Below, piece after piece: positions 9,541-18,671 of a stretch of DNA of 64,000 nucleotides. The notes beneath the pieces were generated by a model, which had not been told where the DNA came from, searched no databases, and saw only the letters and a program-made list of their open reading frames with translations. The DNA comes from Tritrichomonas musculus. Taxonomy: Eukaryota; Parabasalia; Tritrichomonadida; Tritrichomonadidae. The position numbers and the translations under genes were made by a program. The stretch's first letter is position 1. Each line of letters starts with the position of its first letter. The stretch is taken from the NCBI GenBank assembly GCA_039105265.1, contig JAPFFF010000001.1, positions 434,001 to 498,000 on the forward strand, written 5' to 3'.

Positions 9541-10533
9541 CTAATCCGACCAATCAGATGCATCATTTTCAATTTGAATTTCATCACGTTTTCTCCATAC
9601 GCATAAAAATCCATTCTGATCTGTACTCACAAATCCATGTGCATTTGCTGTAACAGCAGTAACATTTTGGATATGGCCAACCATTTTCTCTTTTTTTGTA
9701 ATATTTATGATTGAATTGTTTTCTGGAATCAAAATTTCATTTTTATCAGTCATACAAATCCCTATTCTTCGATTCTTTTTATTCACTTTGTTCATCTTGT
9801 ACTCGAATGCTGTAGCAAGACCAGTATCAGTTCCCCATTGTCGTAAATATTTCTCATTGTCGAGTGTCAGTATTCTTCTGCCATTTGGTGAAAAAGTTAA
9901 TCCAACAATAGAAGAATCGTGAGCAGTAGAATCAGATTCGTCATCAATCTGAAGTCTCCACCAGCAAAATTCATATGGCTCACGTATTTGTCGAGTATCA
10001 AATAGCATAAGATGTCCATCGGTATCCCCGCAAACTACTAAGTATTCTGAATCAGGAGACCACTCTACGACTTTAACATCGCTTTCATATGAAGTTTCAA
10101 GCGCTTGAAGGTTTACATTTTGGCGTAGATCAAATAATCTTGCTGATCCTCCGTCCATTCCGCATGCTATAATTGGTGATTTAAAATTAAAAGAGCAGCT
10201 ATGTAAATGACTACCAGTATTAAATGTTTGAAAAGGATTATCGTGTTCCGTAACGTCGTATAATCTTAAATTTCCATCCAACGATGTTGAACAAAACTTT
10301 AACATTGAATTCTTTTCCCATTTTGCATCCGTCAAAACTATTGAGTGCTTTGTACGGCAGCATATTTTGCATATTGAATGAAAAGTATCGTATACAAAGC
10401 AATACCCGTTATCTGTACATCCGATAGCAAACCTCTTTTCAACAGTCTCGCAATCAACAGAATTAATTGAGACTTTAAAGTGTTTGTTTGAATACTGAGA
10501 GAAAACAGTGTATTCACTAATTTCAGTCAGCAT
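9541..10533 (-). CDS. ERCC8: WD40-repeat protein, CSA/ERCC8-like
   Basis: 330 residues that read as a seven-bladed WD40 propeller, e.g. FCSTSLDGNLRLYD, ACGMDGGSARLFDLRQ, WSPDSEYLVVCGDTDGHLMLFDTRQ (split over two strands) and FVSTDQNGFLCVWR. The order and details match CSA (ERCC8): an AHDSSIVGLTFSPNGRRILT blade, a following RQWGTDTG strand, a lysine-rich insertion before a PENNSIINI strand (PYGSTIAVY in CSA), a GH-x-x-V last blade, and an acidic DASDWSD tail like the EDAWSSSDEE tail of CSA. In other eukaryotes CSA is the substrate receptor of a CUL4-DDB1 ubiquitin ligase in transcription-coupled repair, itself controlled by the COP9 signalosome. PEX7-type propellers are the main alternative. 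Divergent with the next gene, only 68 bp away. Confidence 0.62.
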   Translation of the reverse strand: MLTEISEYTVFSQYSNKHFKVSINSVDCETVEKRFAIGCTDNGYCFVYDTFHSICKICCRTKHSIVLTDAKWEKNSMLKFCSTSLDGNLRLYDVTEHDNPFQTFNTGSHLHSCSFNFKSPIIACGMDGGSARLFDLRQNVNLQALETSYESDVKVVEWSPDSEYLVVCGDTDGHLMLFDTRQIREPYEFCWWRLQIDDESDSTAHDSSIVGLTFSPNGRRILTLDNEKYLRQWGTDTGLATAFEYKMNKVNKKNRRIGICMTDKNEILIPENNSIINITKKEKMVGHIQNVTAVTANAHGFVSTDQNGFLCVWRKRDEIQIENDASDWSD

Positions 10534-10601
10534 TCAAATCATTAAAATATAATGGTGATTTATTCAATAAAAAAATTCACCTTAAAATTTTTGTCAAAAA
10601 A
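10534..10601. promoter_or_regulatory. 68-bp bidirectional promoter region
   Basis: The WD40 gene (minus) and the 10602 gene (plus) diverge from this short spacer, so both promoters must sit here or within the coding ends. Reading outward, the minus gene has AAATCACCATT and the plus gene ATTCACCTTAAAA; both contain TCACC within about 25-30 bases of the start codon, resembling the TCA-type initiator of trichomonads (established in Trichomonas vaginalis; applied here by inference). Confidence 0.45.
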
Positions 10602-11303
10602 ATGAATAATAACAATGAAAGCAGAGCTAAGAATCAATTAAATATTTTACTAGCGCATCTAGGTAAAATGATTAAAAAACCGTCAGAAACCAAAGAACGC
10701 TTTTTAAATTTAATTAAAAAATATAAATTAGATGGTCAGTACGAAAGAGCTTTTGATTCCTTTAATGGGTTTTGTTCACATTATGAAAATGAAAGAGCCT
10801 TAAATCACTTAATTGAGTGTGTGAAGACTATTTATAACAATCTTCACGAAGTTCTTTCAAATAAATCTAAGCCGGAAAAGTATGATTATGAACTATCAAT
10901 TATATGTTATGCTCAATCACGTTTGCATATCCCAAATCTAGATTATTTCGTTTTGAACGTCGTTCAAAATCTTTGGAAAAAAGAAACTGTTGAAAGTCTA
11001 AAATATTCAGCAAAAGTTCCAGATTCAATGGAACATCTCATACCTAGAGATAGGTTCACTCGTGAAGAGCTACATCTTTTTGCGCATACTTTTGAAAATG
11101 ATTTAAATATGGACTTTACTTGGTTTTACAATAATTTTCCCATTAATAGTCAAAATGCTCCTAATCCAACTGTTATTGAATATGAAGGTGACGCATCTGT
11201 TTTGCCAGCCCTTCCTCCTTTCAAAAAGGATTCATATGCAAAGCTTAATCAATTTGTTGAAGATTCTATTTCGAAATGGAATACTTGGAAATTTAATGTT
11301 TGA
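10602..11303 (+). CDS. Helical hypothetical protein, 233 residues
   Basis: Mostly alpha-helical by composition in residues 1-150 (KKPSETKERFLNLIKKYKL, FCSHYENERALNHLIECV), then a Pro-containing C-terminal third (VLPALPPFKKDSY) ending in an aromatic-rich tail (ISKWNTWKFNV). No signal peptide, membrane helix or catalytic motif is seen. An IST1/VPS-type helical bundle was considered but there is no diagnostic match. Start chosen as the first ATG 3' of the bidirectional promoter. Confidence 0.7.
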   Translation: MNNNNESRAKNQLNILLAHLGKMIKKPSETKERFLNLIKKYKLDGQYERAFDSFNGFCSHYENERALNHLIECVKTIYNNLHEVLSNKSKPEKYDYELSIICYAQSRLHIPNLDYFVLNVVQNLWKKETVESLKYSAKVPDSMEHLIPRDRFTREELHLFAHTFENDLNMDFTWFYNNFPINSQNAPNPTVIEYEGDASVLPALPPFKKDSYAKLNQFVEDSISKWNTWKFNV

Positions 11304-11738
11304 ATTTATTATTTATTTTTTCGGATATGTCATATATTATATATAAATAAGTGTTATTTATTTATGTTCAGGTAGTAATATCAATATAAATTGAATATAA
11401 TTTTTTGACGAGAATGAAAGAAATCGGATGTCAATATTATATTTATAGTTTCATTGGTGATGTATAATGCAACTAAAATAGCCCTTATTCTTTAAATAAT
11501 GCGATTTTTATTTGTTCCCGTTTCTTCATAAAAACGGCCGTTGAAAATTGGGATTGAATTATAAAACATTTTATGTGTATATATGAATACTTTTATTCAT
11601 TAATGTGGAGAGAATTTAATTAATCTATGATTCTCTTTTTCAAAAATAAATCCCATTTCATATTTTTTGTTTTTCATAATATGTCCGTTAAAATCTTTTA
11701 AATATTGATAAAGAATTTAAAATAGTTTAAATAATATT
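11304..11738. promoter_or_regulatory. Spacer with CCGTTA motif upstream of coiled-coil gene
   Basis: 435 bp without a gene. It contains AACGGCCGTT at about 11533-11542 (a palindrome) and CCGTTA at 11685-11690, 48 bp before the ATG at 11739. The latter resembles a Myb recognition core (AACNG) and recurs in front of other genes of this window. The function is inferred only. Confidence 0.4.
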
Positions 11739-14700
11739 ATGCAATCAGATCCATCAGTTCCAATTGATCCAGACCCTTCAATTGGTCAACAGATCGATAG
11801 AATGGATCGCACTATTCAAAATCAGCAATTTTTAATACAATCATTAATAAAATCATTTCTCAAAAACGACTCATTAATTTCATCAGATGATTCTTTTAAA
11901 AAGGAACTTAATCAAATCAATCAAAGATATGAAGATATAAATGAGCAAATCATCTTGGAAACCTCAACTTTCTCAGCTTATGATACTGCTTTTTCACATA
12001 TTCAAAATCGATTGAATAAAATTGAAGCACAATTAAGACAAAGAGGAAATGAAGAAAATGCAGAAGAAGAAACAAAAGATCTTTCTATCGAAAACATGAA
12101 AGTTGACATTAAATGTTTAAAAGAACAATTTACAAATTTTACCGAGTCAGGTGAAACTTCATCATCCAAAAATACTTTTTCTATTCTTAAAACTACATTT
12201 ATGGCCAAATTTAAAAAGTTGAAAAATCATTTAAAAGCATACCAAGAAAGTACAAATAAAGCGATTTCTAGCTTAAGAGCTGACCTTGAGAATTTAGAAA
12301 TGAATGGCCAAGAATATCACCAAGAGTTCACTAGATTAAATTCAAAGATCCAAAACTTTCAAATTACACTAAATTATTTAAGAGATCAATTGAATATTTC
12401 TGACGATCAAGTAAATTCATCTGATAGGAACTCACAAATCCAAAAAGAGATCGAATCAATGAAAGAATCAATTGAATCAATACAACAAAGAAGTGTTCTA
12501 CGCGAAGATGTTCAAGATTATGAAAATAAGCTCAACTCACTTAGAGAAAAACTTGCTCAATTTCCTCTTGTTGCAGCTCAACAAGAAAAATGCTCAAAAG
12601 ATGTATTCAAAATTCAAAATGAAATAGACCAACTTAAAAATAGTCAATTTAACTCTGGGATTGCAATTTCTGTCGAATACCAAAGTAAATTAAACTCTCT
12701 TATCGAATCTCAACAAAAAGATAATGAAACTCTAAAAAGAGTAAGAAAATCCATTTGCACTCTTAAATCTGAAATTCAAGAACTTAAGCAAAACAATGTT
12801 GTTACCCGTGAAATACAAATAAATGAAGATAAGTCTGATCATGCTAAAAAGACCAGTAAATGCAAAGAAATAGAAGCCAAAGTTAACAAAATTAATGATG
12901 ATATCAATCACATTCATGAAGATATTGAATCAATCTATAATAAAATGAATGATTATGAAGGAATATCCTTGCCAAACTCAAATTCAAGTAATGATTTTGT
13001 ATCAATGAAAAAAGAAATTAAGAAGCTCAAAAATGAAATAAGTACACTAAAATCTAATTCAAATGAATCAGGAATTGAAAATCAACTTATACAACGAATC
13101 AACCAAATTTCTAGTGAGCAGGCATTACTTATTGGTCAATACAATGGCCTTGTTTCATACTTTGATCAAATTAAAAAAGAGCTAGAAAATATCGAAGCTA
13201 AGCAGAATGATAACGACGAAAAGAACAATTCAGAAATTGAATCATTAAATCGAAAAGTGGAAAACTTATCAAATGATATTATGACAAATGGAATTTCAGC
13301 TGGAAATGCAGAGAATCCTATAAGTTACCAATATAAAGAGCGATCCATATCATTAAATAATGATGACGATCAAGATAATAATACACTCACACGGAACATC
13401 TCAAGTCGCATTCAAGCAATTGAAACAAATCTGAAAGTTCTTCATGCAAGAACCGAATCTGGAATATTAAGTCAAAATAAACTTATTACACAGTTTAACG
13501 AGCTCGTTCATGATCTTCGTAAAATGAAAGAAACACTCAGTGAAGTAATTGTACAAAATCAACAAAGAAATTCCCAAATTTCAAGAAAATCTTCTTCTTC
13601 ATTGCCTGTGAGCAAAACTAAATCAGGCAATATTGATGATGATGATGGTGAAATTGATATTATGATTTCACTTGATGGTGATAATAATCTTGATGGCCAA
13701 ATAATAGCTGATGATGATCTAGTCAATGAAGTTAATTCTCTTAAATCAATCGTTTCTAATATTCAATCAAAAGTTAATCAAATTGAACTTAGCACATCTT
13801 TCTTAAATAAAGTTCGTACAGAAGTCAATCAGCTTGAGAATAAAATAGGTGATATCAATCTAAATTCACCTGACGTATCATCTTCGGCTTTCAAGAATCA
13901 ATCAAATCAGATTTCAAAACTTCAGCGCCAATATCATCATCTTAAAAGGAATTTCGAAAAGCATTTGGTTTTGTCAGCTAATACTGGCGCCCAAGAAGGA
14001 AGTTTTCTAGACGACGAAGATGATGAAGAATCAGATAATTCGCTTTCAAATCTGATTAATGCAAATGCTACAGCTGGCACTAAAATGCAGAATTCAATAT
14101 TTGATTCAATTGAAAAGCGAATTAATGAAATGAAGACTGAGAACAAAGCACTTAATTCTAATTTAGAGAGAAAAGTTGAAGAATTAGAGAGAAAAGTAAA
14201 GAAAATGACATCAAAAAGTTCCAGAAATAGTGACTTTGACAACTCTCCAGATGAAGACTTATCTGAACGTATTAGAAATCTTGAGAATTCACTACAAGAA
14301 TTGATGCGTTCAAATAAAGCTTTAACCAAAGACAATAAAAACATCCGATTAATTATCAATCAAATTCAAGATTCTGATAATGCTGGTGCATTTTCAAATT
14401 CGGATAAGGCTAGAAGTAAGCAAGGTAATTTTGTTGAAAGAGAAGTAAAGAAGATTCCATCTCCTAAAAAAGCGATTGGTTCACCAAAAAGTGAAAACGA
14501 TTCTGATGATGTTGATAAGAAATTAAGCCAATTATATGTTCAAGTCAATTCATATTACTCTAATATCGGTAGCTTATCGAAATCTTTGAAGGAGTTAACT
14601 CATAAGTTTGAAGTATTAAGAAACGATGTAAACTCTTTATTGCTGAAATCCCCTAGTGTAAATAATCGGAAAATAAATAAAAATGAAAGGCATGGGAAGA

Positions 14701-14756
14701 ATGATGAATTCATGAACGATCCTGATTATGACCAATACGACGAAGAAAATGAATGA
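11739..14756 (+). CDS. Long coiled-coil protein, 1005 residues
   Basis: Nearly the whole protein is heptad-patterned helix (Leu/Ile at a and d, Glu/Lys/Gln elsewhere), broken by Ser/Asn/Asp-rich hinges near residues ~535-545, ~620-660 (an acidic Asp-run) and ~755-770, and a disordered basic/acidic tail from ~895. There is no motor, kinase or Walker motif, so it is not an SMC or myosin head. Such long coiled-coil proteins are common in trichomonads as cytoskeletal or centrosomal/axostyle scaffolds; the exact role is unknown. The start is the only ATG near the beginning of the open frame and sits 48 bp after a CCGTTA box. Confidence 0.8.
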   Translation: MQSDPSVPIDPDPSIGQQIDRMDRTIQNQQFLIQSLIKSFLKNDSLISSDDSFKKELNQINQRYEDINEQIILETSTFSAYDTAFSHIQNRLNKIEAQLRQRGNEENAEEETKDLSIENMKVDIKCLKEQFTNFTESGETSSSKNTFSILKTTFMAKFKKLKNHLKAYQESTNKAISSLRADLENLEMNGQEYHQEFTRLNSKIQNFQITLNYLRDQLNISDDQVNSSDRNSQIQKEIESMKESIESIQQRSVLREDVQDYENKLNSLREKLAQFPLVAAQQEKCSKDVFKIQNEIDQLKNSQFNSGIAISVEYQSKLNSLIESQQKDNETLKRVRKSICTLKSEIQELKQNNVVTREIQINEDKSDHAKKTSKCKEIEAKVNKINDDINHIHEDIESIYNKMNDYEGISLPNSNSSNDFVSMKKEIKKLKNEISTLKSNSNESGIENQLIQRINQISSEQALLIGQYNGLVSYFDQIKKELENIEAKQNDNDEKNNSEIESLNRKVENLSNDIMTNGISAGNAENPISYQYKERSISLNNDDDQDNNTLTRNISSRIQAIETNLKVLHARTESGILSQNKLITQFNELVHDLRKMKETLSEVIVQNQQRNSQISRKSSSSLPVSKTKSGNIDDDDGEIDIMISLDGDNNLDGQIIADDDLVNEVNSLKSIVSNIQSKVNQIELSTSFLNKVRTEVNQLENKIGDINLNSPDVSSSAFKNQSNQISKLQRQYHHLKRNFEKHLVLSANTGAQEGSFLDDEDDEESDNSLSNLINANATAGTKMQNSIFDSIEKRINEMKTENKALNSNLERKVEELERKVKKMTSKSSRNSDFDNSPDEDLSERIRNLENSLQELMRSNKALTKDNKNIRLIINQIQDSDNAGAFSNSDKARSKQGNFVEREVKKIPSPKKAIGSPKSENDSDDVDKKLSQLYVQVNSYYSNIGSLSKSLKELTHKFEVLRNDVNSLLLKSPSVNNRKINKNERHGKNDEFMNDPDYDQYDEENE

Positions 14757-15131
14757 AAAAGCAATGTTTTCTAGTAAAATGTTGAAAAAACAATAATGCT
14801 ACTATTATTTTTATCTTATTTGAATTATTTTACATTAAAAAAAAGCAATTAAGCATTTGATTATAAAATTGTTAACAAATCCTTTAAATTGCAAATGTAC
14901 ATTTTTTTGATATGTAGTGCCTTTGGACTAATTTAAAAAAATATTTGTGGGATATTTATTTGTTCTTTCCTTTAAAAGTTAAAGTATAAATCTTTTATCA
15001 ATGTTTTCTTTTTTTAAATATAAAGCTATTTTTTACATTTGGCGCCATTTTAATTTCATTTGGTACATAATGGTTAATAATTAACCATTTAGTATCGTTT
15101 TCAATAACGGATTTAAACCGACAATAAATAA
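14757..15131. promoter_or_regulatory. Spacer with a 21-bp palindrome and reversed CCGTTA box
   Basis: 375 bp. Positions 15069-15089 form a palindrome with two 10-base arms, AATGGTTAAT and ATTAACCATT, around one central A; TAACGG (reverse complement of CCGTTA) lies at 15105-15110, 22 bp before the next ATG. Both sit where a promoter is expected. A GGCGCC hexamer precedes them near 15042. No gene is seen in the spacer. Confidence 0.45.
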
Positions 15132-16250
15132 ATGTACAGTTCTAGCAACTATAATCTAAAACTTAGACGTTATGATGCTCTTAATTATAAATGTCAAAAA
15201 AATAAAAATGAATTAGATTCGTCTTATAGACGTGAAATTCAGAATATTAATGATTCATATCGTCGACTTTCATCACTTGCCAAAACATCTACGCCCCAAA
15301 GTACAAACTTGCCAACTACAAATACATTTTCTTATACCACTTTGATGTCGTCCCCAAAGAGAGCAAATTACATAAGTCAATCACCAATCTTCAACAGTAT
15401 CTCACACCACTCGCCAATGCATAGTAACATTTCATACAATTCACCTGGCTTCAACAATATATCGCATACTTCTCCAACAAGAAATAATATTACTTTCTAC
15501 TCACCAAATCGCAACACAAACCTAAATAGCCAGACTAACACTAAAACGAATTTCAATTCATATTTGTCGCAATCACCGATAAGTAAAAAAGACAATGTAC
15601 TAAAAAGTTCAAAAGAAGTTGCTCCCGATCAAAATCAAAAAAGTGATAGCCAATCTATATTCGATATTATTTCATCTAAAAATGACAACAAAGCTGAGAA
15701 TAATTCAGATGTAGACAAAGAATTTCAACGACTTGTTAAAGAAGCTGAAGAAGAAGAAAACAAGAAGTACCAAGACAGCCAAATTGAGGAAGAAGAAATA
15801 AATGAAGATTTGGAAGCTAATAACTTTGAGCCAAATTCAGAAGATAATGAGGAAGATGTAAACGATGAAAATGAAGTTAATATCGAATTCAAAGAAAATG
15901 GAAACCAATTTGAAGTTGATCATGAAGAAGATCAGCATAATGAAGAAGAGCATGAAAACCCGTTTGAACCAGATATTGCAAATATTGAAGAAGAAGAAGA
16001 AGTTGGTAATGATAATCAAATTCCAGATTTGGAAAATGAAGAAGAAGAAGAAAACGGTGATCATCCATCAGCTCATCAAGATTACGATAAAAATGTTACG
16101 AAAGCAATAGCAAACAAAATTGCTCCTTTAAATGAAGACCAGGCAAATAATCAGGAAAATGTAAATGTATCTGTAAACAGCGATGATGAGGTAAATGCTC
16201 ATTTACCAGCTGATTCACCAAATTCTTCTTTATCGAACAATGATAATTAA
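15132..16250 (+). CDS. Low-complexity protein with SP/NIS repeats and acidic tail
   Basis: 372 residues. Residues ~75-155 contain about six loose repeats of the type SP-x-x-N-x-I-S-x-x (for instance SPIFNSISHH, SPMHSNISYN, SPGFNNISHT, SPTRNNITFY), each presenting a Ser-Pro that could be phosphorylated by proline-directed kinases. Residues ~195-310 are very rich in Glu/Asp/Asn. The first 50 residues are Tyr/Arg-rich. Largely disordered; no enzymatic domain recognised. The repeats look like short internal duplications. Stop lies in AATTAAAA. Confidence 0.7.
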   Translation: MYSSSNYNLKLRRYDALNYKCQKNKNELDSSYRREIQNINDSYRRLSSLAKTSTPQSTNLPTTNTFSYTTLMSSPKRANYISQSPIFNSISHHSPMHSNISYNSPGFNNISHTSPTRNNITFYSPNRNTNLNSQTNTKTNFNSYLSQSPISKKDNVLKSSKEVAPDQNQKSDSQSIFDIISSKNDNKAENNSDVDKEFQRLVKEAEEEENKKYQDSQIEEEEINEDLEANNFEPNSEDNEEDVNDENEVNIEFKENGNQFEVDHEEDQHNEEEHENPFEPDIANIEEEEEVGNDNQIPDLENEEEEENGDHPSAHQDYDKNVTKAIANKIAPLNEDQANNQENVNVSVNSDDEVNAHLPADSPNSSLSNNDN

Positions 16251-18671
16251 AAAAAAAAGACAAAATTAAATGTCTGTTTTTTCATTAAAGTTCTTCATTG
16301 TTCAAACATTATATTTTTCTATTCTTTTTTTGTTTGATTTGATTTTGCTGTTGATTAGCATTGTTATTAATGAATGATATTTTTTTGAATTTACTATAAT
16401 AATAAATAAAAGTAGGTTTTAAAAGAGAGAACAGATCAATATCAAAACTATTTCCTAACTGATTTTTAAAAAGAAGTGCGAGAACTAAAAATAACGTATT
16501 TTTTAATTTAAAAAAGTGGATTTTTTCACTAAATTGTTAATCAAATCAATGCTATTTTTAATATAATATAATGCATACCTAATGCTATACATCATATTTA
16601 ATTATTAGGTCGTTTTAATGTTTGCAGAAGTAAGTGGGAAAAAATGGTATTTTGGAAATTTCTAATTAGTTCTGATATATTGTTGATTTTAATATTATTT
16701 ATTTATATAAATATTAAATTATATATATAGTTTTAATATAATATACAAAATAGTTTTTTAATTTATAGAGATATTAGTATTTAAAAAAATAATAAATATA
16801 ATATAAAAATATAGGGAGCTCTGGTGAATTTCATAGGGATAACTATTTGTATTTTTATTATAATCAACATGTATATATACATATTTTCTTATTATTCTGA
16901 ATCGCTCGCCGGGGGTAATTTTATTTTTATTTTATAAAATTCTGAAGAAAAAATACGTTATAATTAATTCCCCTCAATTTCATATTTTCATAAAAAAATG
17001 CAAAAAAATATGGTTTCTTATTGTTAAATCGTAATGAAAATAAAGTGAATTAAAATATATACTATGATAAATATAAAAAAACTATCATTTCCCGATTTTA
17101 TGCAACTTTGTTAAATTATTAAAATCAAGATATTTCAACCATCTTTTATTAAAATGTATGCTTATCCAACTCTTATTATGCACATTTGATAACTGATTTT
17201 AATTCCTCTATATATCTTTTGTTTTGTTTGATATTAAACAAAAAAAATGAAATTTAAAAATCTAAGCATTCTTAGAAAAATTGGCCCTATAAATTTAATT
17301 GAAATCAATATTATAATATTAATGCATAATATAATTCATATGTATATTTTTTATTTTAAATTTAACCTATTTAATTTTAAGATATTTATAAAAAAATATA
17401 ACGACTATTGCGAATTTAAATTTTAAATGATTAATCAAATTTTTCATTCTGTTCTCACAAATTAATTTTTTATTCAAAAAATCATTTTTTTTATATTTTT
17501 ATGCTTGAAACAATAACTATGAGCGATTTACATATAAATAAATTAAAAATTAGCTCTTTTTTTAGTAAGTTAAAAATTCTGAAGAAAAAAAACACGTTGT
17601 AATTATCTCCCCTCAATTTATAATTTTAAACAAAAAATATAAAAAAATGTGGTTCAAAGTTAAAAAAATTTAATAAAAATTATATGAGATAATACATATA
17701 TAGCGGTAATTATAAAAATATGATTAATGACTTGTTTTCAGCAACTTAGTCTAAAAATTAAAATCAAGATATCTTGAGATAGTATGAGTAAAATTTGTCC
17801 CTGATGTAGTATATTCATTAATATCTTTGGATAATTGTATTTTCATCCAAAAATTCAGATATTGTCCAGAATTTGATAAAAAAAAATCAATTTAATTTTC
17901 TGAAAGCTCCTAGAAAAAATGGCCCTATAGTTTGGTTTACTAATGGTATTTATTAATATATAGGAAATATAATGCCGATATTAAAATTTATAGAGATTTT
18001 AACCTATTTGTTTTCAAGATATTTATTTAAATTTTATATTTGGTCAGATATTTTCGAAAATTTTGTCTATAATTTTATAGCAAAAATGGCTCAAATCGTA
18101 TTATTCTGAATCTTATCTTTCCAAAGAAAGAATTATTATTGTACATCAGACTTTTCAATCTCTTTCAGCTGTATCACATCATTGGGATTATAACGATTTG
18201 AGTCATCATCTCAATAATTCCAGTCAATGTTCAGCTCATCACTTTTTATCTTGATATTTTGGCTTTTTTTTGGTTGGGATTCCCAACTTGGGAAAAATTA
18301 AATCTAATTTTTTTTTATTATTGAATTATTTTTAATAAAATAAAAATAACAATGTAATTTACATATATATAAATATTTATTTGTGTTCTAAAAGAGAGAA
18401 AATGTAATTTCTCTCCAACATTTATAAAATTTTATAATTGAATGGTTTATTTTTTATTTTATTAAAATTTTAAAACACAAATATTTTTACTCCTAGTGAC
18501 TAATATAATTTAAAATCCTATCATAATAGAGAAGGATATATATATATATATATATATTATTTTATAATTTAATAATAATGAAATCAACCAGCTCTCGCAC
18601 CTCTTTTTAAAATGTTTCAAATTGAATGCAAAAAATTGACCGTTAATATTATCCAAGGTTAAATTTTAAAT
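16251..18671. other. 2.4-kb gene-free AT-rich region
   Basis: No credible reading frame. Contents: the diverged ~637-bp tandem duplication annotated separately, a TA dinucleotide run at about 18537-18558, an isolated GC-rich word (CGCTCGCCGGGGG near 16902), and a CCGTTA box at 18640-18645 placed 27 bp before the next start codon. A 14-base word TATTATTCTGAATC occurs both near 16889 and near 18101, just outside the duplicated blocks. Confidence 0.6.
16937..18040. repeat. Diverged tandem duplication, period ~637 bp
   Basis: Two direct copies, about 16937-17400 and 17573-18040. Shared landmarks keep a 637-bp offset: TCTGAAGAAAAAA followed by CCCCTCAATTT (16941 and 17578), AAAATCAAGATAT, a TAGAAAAA-x-TGGCCCTATA block, and AACCTATTT-x-x-TTTTAAGATATTTAT-like words (17364 and 18001). 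Identity is clearly below 80% by eye, so the duplication is old. Its content is non-coding in all frames; possibly two insertions of an unnamed non-autonomous element. Confidence 0.65.
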
